Origin: Nilaparvata lugens
Lineage: Eukaryota > Arthropoda > Insecta > Hemiptera > Delphacidae
Assembly: GCF_014356525.2 (NCBI RefSeq)
Contig: NC_052507.1
Location: 47,564,685-47,628,684 of the forward strand
Reading direction: 5' to 3'
Length of the DNA stretch: 64,000 nucleotides
The notes beneath the pieces are model-generated. The model had not been told where the DNA came from and searched no databases. It was given only the letters and a program-made list of their open reading frames with translations. The stretch's first letter is position 1. The number at the start of each line of letters is the position of its first letter. Made by a program: the position numbers and the translations under genes. Positions 24,416 to 37,760 of this stretch are shown piece by piece.

Positions 24416-24693
24416 GCTTCCAGTTGTTATATGGAAGCAAATGAACATTTTTTCCATAAAGAAAATTAGAGGATAGGTATGATTAGGAATCCTATTCGAA
24501 TAATAAAGACAGGTTTTCCGTCACACCCAAATTTCGTCCGCCATTTTGAATCCAACTTCATTTTTCTAAATTGGAAGGTGGTCATATGATACATGATTTC
24601 GATACAGGATTTCAAGAGAAAATATGGTGAAAACCGCACATCGATATTTCAAACCTTCCAAAAGTTATTCTAATTCAAAGATACTGATCATCT
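24416..24693. other. Spacer between two Helitron-like copies
   Basis: About 280 bp with no match to the flanking elements. No gene recognised. Confidence 0.4.
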
Positions 24694-24940
24694 TCTATAC
24701 TATAATGAAGGAAAGAACTGTCTTATACACTTATACACGTGTAAAGGATAGCAAAATTATGTTTGACGCATCATCACGTCTGAACTACTGGACTGATTTA
24801 CTTGAAATGTTGCATATAAATTCTTAATCAACCTAGGATTCTTATAGGCCTATTTTCAATTCTTCTAGATTTCATTAAGTCAAGTTTTCAGTTTGTTGAG
24901 TTTTAAAATAGAACCTTGCGAAGCACGGGTTACCTGCTAG
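24694..24940 (+). mobile_element. Short non-autonomous Helitron-like element, 247 bp
   Basis: Starts TCTATACTATAATGAAGG. Ends in the hairpin accttgcgaagcacgggt, then tacctgCTAG followed by T. The stem pairs acc/ggt and tgc/gca. Same length as the 13277 copy. The base before the start is T rather than A. Confidence 0.7.
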
Positions 24941-26639
24941 TTGAGAATAAGGAAAACTGAAGCTCGATATTTTTTCTCTTATTATTATTTAAAAGGATTC
25001 ACACAATTTCAAATGTGTGATTGAGTCAATTATTCATTCAGACAAGACATAATAATATCAATGAACTTACAAATTTGAATATAATAATTGATTTGGTTTT
25101 GAGTGAATCCACAGAAAAAGATAGTAACTATTAGTTACAAGATATGGAGAATATATATTAATCCCATAGTATACTACGCAAATTTATATCAACAATGGAA
25201 ATAATTATTATCTCAAATTCTGCAAGTAATTATGGAATGAGGTTCAATATTCAAAGTTTGATATTTTTGAAGGATGCGGTGGAAAATATGTATAAATATG
25301 AATTTTTACTGTAATTACATTAAGATTGGATCTCACTCTGATAATACACAATTTGTTATTATTGTTATTATATATTTTGTCATTTGTTCATACGAACAAG
25401 AATAATAAATTTTTGAATGTATATCTCTATAACTGGACATCTATCATAGCTCTAATTTCAATCCTCATTTATTTCAGATCAATATCCTCACATTGGCGTC
25501 AGCACTCTCTATCTGAATAATGTTTCATGGATTTCAGAGCATTATGTCACTCACAAAGAGAAAATGATAAGTGAAGGACCTTCCCGATGTTTGTGGCATC
25601 ATATGTGCCAAAGTACATAGAATCATCACTTCGAAGCAGGCTGTTCAACATTATAGATATAAAAGGGAAAAAATGAGCTGTTACTCGATCGTATAACATG
25701 TTTCTACAATAAATTAGAAGCAAAACTGTAAATGGCCACATGCGTGCCATTGTCCCTGAAGAGGTTTTAACTCATTATGATAGAAAAGCGAACATCACCG
25801 AGTGTCGTATCAGAACTGGTGAATAAGGATTGATATAATCATTACTTGATAGTTTATTCTTCACTAGCACTGATATTCATTTCTTTCGAGACGGATAAAC
25901 ATTATTTGAATGCAATAGAGAAGGATCTTACTGTAAAACATTACACGAACAATAAATAACATTTTGAACTATTATAGATCGAATTTATCAATTTTCTATT
26001 CATTCATTCATTCATTCATTTATCGAATTTATCAATACAATCACAAATCATGATATTATTTATATCTTTATTCTCTATCCTTCAGACCTTATCCTTCATT
26101 TTTAGTCGTTATTCTTCCTGAAACATAATATTGTCTATTCCATTGATCAATAGACTACCACGTGTCTCCATAATCTATTATTTTGAACATAATTTTAGAA
26201 TGAGAATGAAATTGTTCATTACGATTCCACGATTTTCACCTTTACTTCCAATCATCATAGATTCCATCTCCCTCTCAGTGCAGTTGCATTCATGGTCTTA
26301 CAATAAACATTTGAAAGATTAACAGTTGATACCGATGATTCAATAGGCTACCCATATTGAATATCATCATACTGATGATGATACCCAATCATTGTTTATG
26401 ATAATTTTCACTTGTATAGATGAGTAAGTAGAAAAATAATTGCATACAAAGGACTTTGTATCCACTCTCAATCAGACTCTTTACTTTGAACACTACTTGA
26501 AATGCCAATTTTGTGTTCAATGAGGTTCATTATATCAGTTAATTTGTTCTCAATAAGATTCATTCGGAGAGTCTTATTCATAGTTCAGCATGATCTTCTG
26601 ATCATTCTTTAAAACATTTGCTTATAAAGCCTTGTTGAA
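24941..26639. other. AT-rich stretch, no gene recognised
   Basis: Includes a short (catt)n run at about 26000-26020. No domain, RNA or repeat otherwise. Confidence 0.4.
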
Positions 26640-26930
26640 AATCATCTTTGGATAAGGGCTCTTTTGTTGGATCAGAGTGCCAGAGAACGGAGCGCATGAC
26701 TGTGACTCGCTCGTGGCCATGGGCTTTCATACAAAGTCCATACTGATAGTCCGAGTCACAGTGAGGCAGTAAGCAGGAAGGAGCGCACCCTTCATGTATG
26801 GTTGCCGAGCAAAAAGTGAAAAAATTGGCAGTGCGTGGGCGGAGTCTGACTCGCTTTTTCTCGACTATCGACCAATAGAAAAGGCTTTTGGTCGCGCCGG
26901 TCCACAGGGGGTCCTCATCTCAAAAAACTC
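26640..26930. promoter_or_regulatory. GC-richer island with TGACTC-type inverted repeat and CCAAT
   Basis: Holds a perfect 11-bp inverted repeat, actgtgactcg (26699-26709) and cgagtcacagt (26752-26762), and a third ctgactcg near 26848. It also has an accaatag (CCAAT-type) box near 26871 and a ggtcgcgccggt patch. The arrangement resembles a promoter or enhancer, but no start site or exon could be tied to it. Confidence 0.3.
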
Positions 26931-28400
26931 AACCCTTGCCAACACCAACTCTTACTCACTCACTCACCCTCATACTACTTGTAGCCATTTTCAGCGAAAC
27001 TCTTTCTCCCATCACTGTTTCAGTCGCTGTCTTCCTCTTGATCCAGTCTCTTAAGAATCATCTTTCTCCCTCTTTATTGACTGCTACCTCTCTTGACAAT
27101 CGTTCCTGCTCCTCATCCTTATTCATTACCTTTTATCATTCTTATTATCAAATTTCTTCATCTCCTAACATTTCCCCTCGCTATTTCACTTACTCTCTCT
27201 CTCTCTCTCTCTACATTTATCTCTCCATTGTTTTATCTCTTATTTCTGTCCTGTTCCTTTTTCTTTATTCATGTTTCTTTTTGTTCTTCTTTCCTGTTTC
27301 GTTTTCTTCTTAAATATCTATTCTTCTTTCCTGTTTCTTCTTTGTCTCAATCTTTCCTCAATTTTCCCTTATTATCCTCCATCTTCCATATTCTCAGTAC
27401 TCTCCACACTTCACTTGGTCTTTATCTCTTCTTCTTCGATCTTAATTGAAATCTCATTTCTATTTCTTTTTAATAGAAATTTTATTTCTATTTTGTTGTA
27501 TCTTTTTCGTCACTCATCTTCCACTCTTAACAAATATTACTTCATTTGCTCCTGCTCTAACTTTCGTCTTTCTTTATCCTTCTCAAAATAGGATGCTTAT
27601 GATTTTTCTCCCTAATTGATCTTCATTAATTATCTCTATCGCACATTTGTTTCAGCCACCCTGGCTGTTCTCTCACAACAATAATATCTCTCTTATTCCT
27701 ATATCACTTTCTTCCGTGTTATTTTCAATTTCCTCTTCCATCAGGATCATCCTTTCCCTTCTTTTTATTCTTTATCCTCAATATCCTACATTCTAAATTT
27801 TCATCATAAGTCTTTTTCTCATCGTCAAAGTTCATACTTTTCATTTCTTACACTAATCTCTTTTGCCACTTTTCTCTTTCTGTGCTCTTTTACACACCAA
27901 TTCTCTTATCCTACGTTACCTTTTTTACTCTTTAATCTCTTCTTATTACATAATCCCAATTCTATATAGCTTCCTCTCTTCCTCCTCCTTATCATCGACT
28001 TTAAATAATGTTTTTCTCTGTTCTCTTTCTCAAATGTCTCTCAATAAATGCAATTTTTTATTTGTAAATCGACCGTAATCCGAATTCTCTACTCATCCTC
28101 TACCTCTGAACTCCTCTTCTTTCCTCCTGTCGCTCAGCCTGTTCCTCATTCTCGCTCAGCTGAAATTCTCTCTCCAACCTCTTCTCCCTCACACATACAT
28201 ACACACGCACATACACACTCACTTTTTATCTTTCCACTTATTACCCCACTCTCTCTTCCACTCCTCGCCATTACCTTTCCCTTCCTTTTCCCTTTCACAT
28301 TCCTTCTTTCCTTTCTCCTCCACACACTCTCCTTCTGTCTTTTTCCATCACTCCTGCGTCATTTCTCTTCTTTTCTGTGCTCTCTTCTAATGGCACGTAA
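26931..28400 (+). other. Pyrimidine-rich strand-asymmetric tract of about 1.4 kb
   Basis: From about 26990 to 28390 the plus strand is overwhelmingly C and T, with (TC)n at 27196-27214 and many tcttcc and tttctc runs. The scarcity of purines removes stop codons, which explains several overlapping frames of 60-164 codons rich in Ser, Leu, Phe and Pro. None has a domain. Confidence 0.8.
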
Positions 28401-30381
28401 ACGTGTAATGGCCATCTTTAGAGGCTTCTGCCACAATCCTGCAATGGCTATAACAATCGTCGCACAGCACAGGTCCAGGCTAAGCCGAAATCAAACACCT
28501 TTGCCTAACAAAGGCCTGTTAAAGTTCAATGAACCCTCATGATAACCTCCAAAGTATCGATTATATAATATTTTGTTCCTCACACCAATATCTTCATTCT
28601 TATTCACATCAATTCAAGTATTCATATGTTTAGAATAACAATTCAATTACTTGCGTTCAATATGAGATTATTCTGTAATAATATGATGAATAGTATAGCT
28701 CTAATTCAGTTTCAGAGTGACTGATGAATTTCAGTTTAATTCTCTCAGATAAGTTGATGCCATCGTGGAGGAGAGAAACAGGGTGTTAAACGTACCAAAT
28801 TTTTTAATATTATTTTCAATTCTCCCTAGTATTAAAATTGGGGTCTCACATCTTTGCTCGTTACTCAAAACTCATTGCTCATGATGTGCTATCAAGACTT
28901 GGGTCTATATTATGTATCAACTAGTTGAAAAATGATACAATAGTACCTTCTTTAGAACAAAACTATTCAACAACCAGTTTTTCAAGTTTTTAAAAACTTT
29001 GGGCCTTTGTGAGCTCGGCGAAAATGAAGTTGTATTAATATATTAAATTTATGCATTTCATTGACAATCACAGTATTGAACAAGTCGAAGAAAAATTAGG
29101 AAGAAAGAAAACTCATATTCTATATTGAAAAGTTTTTTTTTAAAGAGCACTATGATATTACTCTTCAACTAACAAATCAAATAGCCCTGAAAAAATACGT
29201 TTTTAGAAAATATGTATCAACTACCAGTACTATATACTTTTTCGTACCAAAGCTCTCTCCTAATAAGAGATATCAAGAGTTTTTAATGTATCACAACTTT
29301 TTCATATACCTTATCAATGACTTATTGGGAACTCTGAATATTCTATTTATTGGCGTAAGAACTATGTATCATTGCCCACTATAATTGAGAATTTTACATT
29401 TTGTATGATAATAGACAATCTGTGAAATCTCTTGGGCTTTAAAGAGTGCAGAACATAGGGTATGGGTGTTGATAAAACCATTTTCGAGATAGACAAATCA
29501 GTTTAATAACAAATTCGAGATTCCGGCGAAAGGAAGCACTCGGGTAAGTCGTGAGCTTGGCGAGAATGAAGGAGTATTGAACAAGTCTAAGAAAAATTAG
29601 AAAGAAAAAAGCTCATATTCCAATCTTGCAAAGAGCACTGAAATAGAGCAATCCATAATACAATCATTGTTCGCGTTCCCTTCAACAAGAAAAATGCCGG
29701 CGAATATGTCTCTGTAATTAAGCACAAAATCCAACGGCCGAAAGCTGTTGAGTTATCTTCATTAGTGTTGCGCTGAAAAATAAGGAGGAAAAATTGCAGT
29801 AGCTATCTGTTAGCTTTATAATTTCCTGTTGGCAATTCGACGAAGGCAAGCACAGTGAAATATACGCGCAGCAATGAAATTCTATTCCGAATGATTTAGT
29901 ATCACCACATATGTGTTGTTCTCATTGTTAGACAAGTATATATTTTTAACGAATTCAAAGAAGTTGGCGCTAACCACAGGTAGCAGCATGCAGTATCATT
30001 TCTACACTTCCTCGTCCTTTTCTCACTCACTCATTATTTTACGACTTTCTTCCCTCCTTCCACCACATTCCTTCTCTTCCCATGATTTTTGCAATAAATT
30101 CCACAAACTCTCCTCCCTCATTTCTCTCAACTTCTCATTTTTTTGTTCACTCAACCACTCTGCTCAGTTCACCACCTCTTAAACTCATTCCAAAATGAAC
30201 GTCAAACTTTCAACGTAAAACCAGTCATGGATGTACTACAATTTTTCAACTAACCAAACTTTCCAAAATGGAAGCAGCCTCGAACTTTTTCCAATACTCT
30301 TTACTAATAGAACGGCTACGATTCAGCACCACTACCCATTATTTTTCATCACTAATGAAGTGTTTTTTTACTCTCTTCTAG
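28401..30381. other. Unassigned DNA with a second pyrimidine-rich patch
   Basis: AT-rich, with a pyrimidine-rich segment at about 30000-30180. No domain or RNA gene recognised. Confidence 0.35.
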
Positions 30382-30624
30382 TTAAATGAGAAGAAGCCGT
30401 CAAACTACTCTGCTGTCATGCAACTTTCAGTTGATTGCACTCAATAGATCGGAGAGGAAGTTTATCAGGCAGTTCTCCAAACTCATTTTACTATCTTCAT
30501 TTAGAAACTGTCAACAAGCTTTCAAACTGAGGTCACAGCGGATTTTCAACCGGAGACTTCAAGTTTCACTCCAGAGAGGAGAATTGTACAGATTCAGAAT
30601 TGGATTAGAGACTGAATGCTCGTA
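30382..30624 (+). other. Possible exon between splice-like signals
   Basis: A polypyrimidine tract and acceptor (actctcttctag) end at 30381; a donor-like tag|gtaaaaa follows 30624. A frame from ATG at 30386 stays open through 79 codons to a stop exactly at the donor. It gives an Arg-rich protein with no known domain. Chance is quite possible. Confidence 0.15.
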
Positions 30625-33260
30625 GGTAAAAATTCATTTGTTCGATTTTGTTATGAACGAGAAGTCTTCTGTATCCACTGGAAATAATTTATAACGTGAC
30701 CTTGAATGATAATACAGTAATTAAATTACAGGAAATTTTCAACTCTTCACATTCAATTTGTTCATTCTAGATAAGGTAATCTTCCCATTTGTGATTGAAC
30801 TCGATATTTGTGATAATACTCATTATATTTAAATATGTGTGATATGTGATTGAAATAACAAAATCACAACATATTTTAAAATAAAGTATACCTTTCAGAA
30901 AACCACATATTTTGAAAAAACACATCTCTAAAATCAACAAACTTAACTTGAGAATCTATTGATCCTCAAATTTGAATAACTGTTCTATGTGGAGAAATAG
31001 TGAAACAGCTATGGAAGATTTCATATGAGTTATGGAATGAATAAATCATGATTGTTTCCATTATTGCATGATACAGTATTTGTAGTTCTGGAACACTAGT
31101 TTTCAACAGCGGCTGTCAGCCTGCTCTCATAAAAAAGTACAATTTTAAAAATGATAACAGTACTCAATAATCATAATAAAGAAAGAATCATATTATAATC
31201 ATATTATGCGACTGCTTCTCACTCACACGAAAATTAAACATCAAAGTACCCTTTTCAATATTCATTTCCAATTTTCATAGCATGTATCAACGCCAACGTC
31301 CTACTCTAGATAACTTGAAAATGACTTCAATGTTATAAATGATTCGTAAACGATTTTCAATGTGATTGAGTACAAGTGGCCTCTCTAAGGAAGTGAACAT
31401 TGTCTTCCACTGTTTGGCTCTGTTGATCATGTTCGTTATTTTAGTAGAAAACGAAGGCTAATTTTGGAGTGAAGTTTGTACAAAATTTACAACATTCCAA
31501 AGGAATTAACGTGAAATAAAATCTTAATTTTCTTGTTCAACTTTTTAATTATCTTATTGTTCTTCCCATGAAACGAATTATAGAGAAAAGTATGTACTCC
31601 ATGATAATGCTACTCACGTCAGGTAACTTGACTACCCAGGCTCCACAAAAGAAGAGCATCTTCAAATTACAGAGCTCTCCCTTTGATAACCGAGCAATAA
31701 GCAGCGAGTGTTTCATGTTGAAATTGCAATCTCGTTACGATGCTTGCCTTCTAGTACATTTTCCTTTGTGCATAAAGGTTTTCCTTTGCTTTTTCGAGGA
31801 AGTGGTTTTAATTTCCTGCATAAAATACCCTATAACAAGCCTCGGCTTTCCCCATAGTTCGCCTCCATCTTGCGGCCTCCTCTGACTCTTTGCAGAAGAG
31901 AGCTCTCAATCTTGCTTATGCATTTTCATAAAGCAAGTTACTTTTTGTTATTCATTATAAATTCTCTATGGAAATTCAGCGGCCCAAATCCTCGGAGATG
32001 AAAGTAGCTTCCTGGATAGAAAAGCCTATTTGCGCTCAAACAATGTCTAATAATATTCAAATTCTGTTTTAGGGACAAAACATATGGTCTTATTTGTGTA
32101 ATAGTTGAAAGTGCAATCTTTGGGTAATCCAATGGTCCATAAGTTTTAACAGAGGAATTGTAGGCCTACAGACATTTTGGGATGTAAAGTATTCACAAAG
32201 TTTTTATAACAATATTTTAAATTCTTTGAGCTTATAAAAGTACGTTTTCTTTAATTATTCCTTCAAGTCGTATTGAACTCTTTCTTGTGTCTGATTAAAT
32301 CCAATTCGAATCTATCTGAAAACATTGTCATCTAAATATTTCGTTATTGGGTTATTAATTTTTTTTTCGAGAAATGTTGACCAGCAGATTAATAAGCTGA
32401 TGACATGGTACAATATAATGTTCTGATGTTATATAATTCATTTGATTTAATTGGATATGGGAAAAAGTGATTGAAATACACATGCTATGAAATGGAAAAG
32501 GGTTTACCTGATGATATTATTATATTCTTTGTTGAACAGAGTTAGGACTTGAGTTTACTTGTCATGCTCCATTATCATTCAAACTTGAGAACTCTGACCA
32601 ATATGATGAAAGATGCCTGTTCCCTATGAGAAATTCAGAGCTTCCTTGTTCACATGATGACTTATGCCTACGACAAACAAAACAATTCTATTTAGACAAT
32701 GTATCTGTCATACTACCAATACCAAATTCAAAGAATCATTAAAAGAAATAGGAGTGGAACTTATACAACTATTATCGAACGAAAATGCAAACTGAAATGC
32801 TGCAATTTCCATCTAAAACTCATTTTTATAATCTTTTCAAGCTGATTAAGATCAGATGAAAACTAATTTGTGATGAGATCTGATTCTGACAGCGTTTTTC
32901 TCTGAAAGAAGAGAAGGAGAGTTGAAATTCCGATTCAAGCCAATCGCACGTAACTGTTTTAAAGTTACTATGAAGTATATATATCATGAAATAAGATATA
33001 CTTTCCCCACAAAGTTATCAATCTGAGACATGAAGCTTTGATGTTGAAAATAAATAGTATTAGGTGGAGGATGGATTTGGAATCAAACATCTCCTATACG
33101 CCATATTTGGAATAGTTTATTCGGAAATAATTGAATTTCGCAGATTATCACACACACACACAGGTAGGCGCGTTTTCATTAGGAATTGGTGTACTATGGC
33201 TAAGGATCCAATTAAAAGAGTTTCATTTTCCATAACGGCTCTCGCTACAATCCAAACTCA
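30625..33260. other. AT-rich stretch, no gene recognised
   Basis: The largest frame (31568-31885, 105 codons) shows no family resemblance. A (CA)n patch lies near 33150. A perfect GTAGGCCTAC palindrome lies at 32159-32168. Confidence 0.35.
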
Positions 33261-33480
33261 CTGACCAACCAATCAAAATAAACAAAACGCACACTCGCCT
33301 GCTCATATGAATCGCTCTATCATCCTCCCCCACCCCGGCAATTTCCCACCCATTAAACAACTCATACTAACCGTACCACCCTCTCCTCCAAGCCACTTAA
33401 CCAATCAGCCTCCCAATTTCTGCCAATATTCAAATTCCATTCTCCGATAAACGCTCTAGGACCGTAGCTGAATTTACTCC
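33261..33480 (+). other. C-rich, G-poor patch
   Basis: Strong strand asymmetry (C far exceeds G) over about 200 bp, similar to the 27-kb tract but shorter. No coding signal. Confidence 0.5.
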
Positions 33481-34599
33481 AAATTAAATCTGCATTTATT
33501 AGATTTCTCGCCCGCTGTTTCACTTTGCAGAGACTATCTTTGATATTGAGTATCTGGTTTCATTCCAGTTCTGATTGATTCGAGGTGAATGGTGGATACA
33601 ACACCAATGACATTCGACTCCGGAAAACAGACCGATAAACAAGGTGCAACATGTTCTGTATAGTGGAGTATTTGATTTTAAAATGATAACGAGTTTCATG
33701 TTTCTAATTGCAGGAATGTGAATCTGAAGTATCTTCTCAATGTTTCATTTCAAGCTCAATGGAAATATATTAATTTGATATCATACAGGTACTCTCTGGA
33801 AGACATACTTATATCGTATTCTATACTTTTCGAATTTCAACAGATTAATGCAAAAAGAATAATTGGAATCAACTGTATCGTTATGCAATGTAGTCATGGT
33901 GATTATCATTGGAAATGGGATTATGATTGAGTAATAATATTGTTTACAGATATGAAGAATAATAGCCCGTAGACCAGAGTGCTAGTAGGTCGTTATTGAT
34001 AGAATTTGTTGAATGAAAATTGATATTGAGGAATTCTTCCATAATTGGAAAACAAAGTTTTTTGTCACATACACATTTATTAGACTTTTTGAATCTCTTG
34101 GGACCTGTTACATGAGGAAATACATGCTATTATTCAAGTAATACCCTATTCCATTATCCAGCTTACTATCAATATTATTAGTTCTTAGTTTGTATCTTAT
34201 CATGCAATAGGCCCCTTGTGATCAATATGTTGATCAAATACCATGTTGATTCATAACCATTTTGATTCAACATGATATTCCTACAGTCTTTTCCACATTC
34301 ACTCGTGTGGGTCGAAATACTTCAGATTCAACCTCAAAAGTTACGCTTCACGTCGTTATGAATGAGGTACTCGAAGTAAAAAAATTGGTGCCATTGAGAA
34401 TTTTTCCAATCCCACCACAATTAAATGAGAGTAACGTTCAACGATTTTCATGGAATGGAAGCATTTCATTTCAATCATTTTGAACTCATAGTCATAAGAA
34501 TAAACAATAAGTCTCTGTAACTTCTGTTTACTATTGAAGAGGAATATGAGCAGCATGGTGTGAAAAGTAATGTTTGGTACGGCAGTAGGGTATTCAGGC
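33481..34599. other. Unassigned DNA
   Basis: Low-complexity AT-rich sequence. Short frames only, none with a domain. Confidence 0.35.
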
Positions 34600-35390
34600 A
34601 TGAAACCAATGGCAAAGGCTTGACCAGTTTCTTCAATAGCATTGGGGCCGTCTGATTAGTTTGCGTGTAACGATGTCCCTCTCTTTAATCTGGTCGAAAG
34701 AAGGAAATTATCCGGGGAGCGTGGAGTTTTAATGAAGTCGAGGGAAAGTCGACCACTCGACCCTCACCTAGGAATTTCCAATTTCGACAACTGGTTGTTC
34801 GCTCTCCAGAGAGACTGAACCCGATATTTGAGACCCAAGTCGCAGCAAAGTGTGTGCTTAGGACTTGGCTGTCGACATTTTAAACGCGAGGGGACATTCA
34901 GAGGGGAAACAGTTTTGCAGGCTCGTTTTCGGTAGGGTGGGAAAGCCGGAAAAGGCGGGTGGTAGGAAAAGCAGTTTCGGAAAATTGCCGCCAGGGCGAA
35001 CCAGGAGCGCTTAGACGTTATCTCGCCCTTCTTTGGAGGGCTACAACCCCACCCACCCATTTTTAAAACTTGTCCATTAAAAACTTTGCTCGAGCTTCCA
35101 CCTCTGGCCACCAGACAGCGCCACCAGCCTGGCTTCTTTGAGTAAGCATGAAGATGGCGCACCCCTTTTTGAGGCGATTTTTAAGGCGTTCGCTCGCCTG
35201 AAGCTAATTCACTGACGCACATGTACGCACAAACCCTCGCAAAAGGACCCGGCTTTCTTCAGCCGCTTGTTTTCTGCAGCCACCCGACAAAAGCTGAAAA
35301 TCAATACTGGTGCCTCGTCCAACAACCTGCTACAAAGCGCCGTCCACCTGCGTCCTCTTTCTGAGGAGTTCAGCTACATTTGGATAAAAC
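34600..35390. promoter_or_regulatory. Largest GC-rich island, candidate regulatory or insulator element
   Basis: About 750 bp with markedly higher GC and many CG dinucleotides. It contains cagcgccaccag at 35116-35127; the inverse, ctggtggcgctg, resembles the insect CTCF core. A minus-strand frame of 132 codons (34764-35162) overlaps but has no domain and mixed composition. Conserved non-coding DNA or a 5'-UTR region is plausible. Function is inferred only from composition and one motif. Confidence 0.3.
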
Positions 35391-37469
35391 CATCAGAAAT
35401 TTGAACTTGAACCCCAATCAATGTCGAATTCAGAAGTATGCTTGAGGCATCATTTTATCATGCTACATCCAATAAAATGTATATGAGTAGAAAACAATAA
35501 TTTTTATTGTAATTGAGGTGAGCATGAAATGAATTTTATCAAAAGAACAAATAGGGGAGAAATTTCAAATTAAAATTGAATCAATTTTAATCCAAATTTG
35601 AAAGAATTAAAAAAATTATTTCATCTCACAAACAAGTCTTCCAATAATATTCGATAAAAATTATAGGAACTCATTATCCAGTTTCTAAAAATTGGAAGCA
35701 ACTCATATTTTTATCATTAATGGAATTGTTGAATTCTTAATTTCCTGTACTCGATAATCCGCAAAAGATTATCTCACTATGATTTTTCATTGATGATAAT
35801 TTTTTATTTTTCACTTATCTGACTATCAAATTGCAAGGAGAGAAATTTTACTTGGGAACAGAAATGCTATTGGTTAGTAGTAATCATAGAATATTAGCAA
35901 TCAAGAACTATGTTCGCTCGATGAACTTGTTGAAAGTTGGATTGGAAAGTTGTAGAGCTGGAAACATTGTTCAAACCAATATTGTGAATAGAGGCTCTTC
36001 TTTTCTGACGACGATACCCACGTAATCTCCACGCTTGTGATGAAACAGATGATGATGATGAGAGATCCAATTGTGAAAAGGATGATTCATCATATATGAA
36101 CTGAAAATATTTTATCCATACCCCACTTATTAGTATTCACAATAAATTAATAATCATTATACCTACGCTCACTTAGATTTCCAGCTCCGAATCATCTTGA
36201 GACAACTTTCCACATTTGATCAAGGGAAAAGTTGCCTTTCTCGTCCAAATCTGCTTCATATTCAAAAAAAAAAAATGAATTAAAAAACTGCTACAGGAAA
36301 ATACAATAAGTTACAGTGGATAATTCCACTGAATTATATTTTTTCTCTCTCGCATAGGGCAACAATCTCGATCTCAGCTCCAGGATGCTGCAAAGAGTTC
36401 CCGCCTCTTCCGCTAGATAGTGCAGCGGTCTCCGCTTCAAGCGCACCCTCATTCAAATACTATTCACTTTCACATTGCTCAAGGCATCGGTTCTTTTTGT
36501 AAACATTCTTTTCCAAACATTCCCAGAAAATATAGCAGCTATAAAGGTAGATAAGAAGTATATTTCTCATAATTTATCCCAAAATCTATTATTCATGTTA
36601 CCATTCTTATCACTTATGGGAATTATTCCTATTCCATTTCATCATTCCCAAATTCACTAATTCAATATTGTTATGAATCGTTCCTCTGAAATGTATTGCT
36701 GATGCATACAGATAAAATTCAACTCACATAACTGAATTCATCTTCAATTGAGAATTGACAATTCAAAATTGATGAAGGTACAATTATTTATGAAATTAGT
36801 CAAAATAAAACACTTAAAGATTTGAAGAGGAAAATATTGAAAAAGGATGATTAAAAAAATAAGGAGAATTCCAATGTCATCCACAAAACAATGAACAGAA
36901 TATTTTAGTGAGTAGGCTAATTCCATTATTATTTGCATCGTTTTTTCATTACACAATATACTACTGAATCATTATTCAACTCTCCTCCTATATGACATAT
37001 TTTTCAGTTTTCGATAAAGCCAACTGGAATTTAGAAAAACTCATACAAAAATACACCTTATGTCTTGAGAAGGATATTGATCTTGTCTCAAGCACAGTTT
37101 GGTGATCATATCACGCCTCGATAGTCACAGAATTACCAGAAATACTTCTGTAAGATTGAACTATGGATTTATCTCGGCAAGTACATTGCAAAGGATAAAT
37201 CAGAGGTGCATCCCAGATTATACGTAAACTAATCCCTTTTTCAGATCCAGAATGCATAAACATACGTGCTAACATTCTCAAGGACACATCAATTGGGACA
37301 CATTCCTAGGAAAGAAGGAATATTTTCAGAAAATACTCCAATGTGCTCAAATATCGCCATCTACTTCCATAGAACTGATAAGAATGGTTATATTTGGTAT
37401 TATAATAGCTATATTAATTTTAGTCATAGTATCAGCTCCATTATAGGCAATAACATCTTCGATTGAAGC
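35391..37469. other. AT-rich stretch, no gene recognised
   Basis: A short GC-richer patch lies at 36355-36450. No domains, RNA genes or clear repeats. Confidence 0.35.
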
Positions 37470-37760
37470 ACTTCTGAGAAATTGCCTTGTCTCTTCGAGG
37501 AAGTTGAGTGTATTGACAACGTACAGTCGTCGGTTATTGTTGCAATTGAGTTGTGCTGGTTGTTAGTTTACGGTCACTTACACCTGTTGACGTGTGAACT
37601 CCAACATGACTGGCTTGATTAATTCATGACAGTCAACTTGTCATACACATCTTGCTCCTTTCCCTTCACTCCTAGAATTGTGTCCTGTATCCTGTTCTAT
37701 CCTTCCTTCCATGCCCTGGAGGGACTGCTAGTGTCTCCACAAATAGTGGAGAGAGAGGGA
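37470..37760. other. GC-richer patch
   Basis: Contains several gttgac/gtcaac and tgacag words plus a gattaattc homeodomain-like core near 37617. Weak regulatory resemblance. Confidence 0.2.

Noticed and set aside
26888..28542. Overlapping frames of 60-164 codons
   Set aside because: Pyrimidine-rich DNA lacks stop codons by composition; proteins are Ser/Leu/Phe low-complexity, with two frames open at once.
34764..35162. 132-codon minus-strand frame in the GC island
   Set aside because: No domain, no splice context, and GC-rich DNA has fewer stops; treated as chance.
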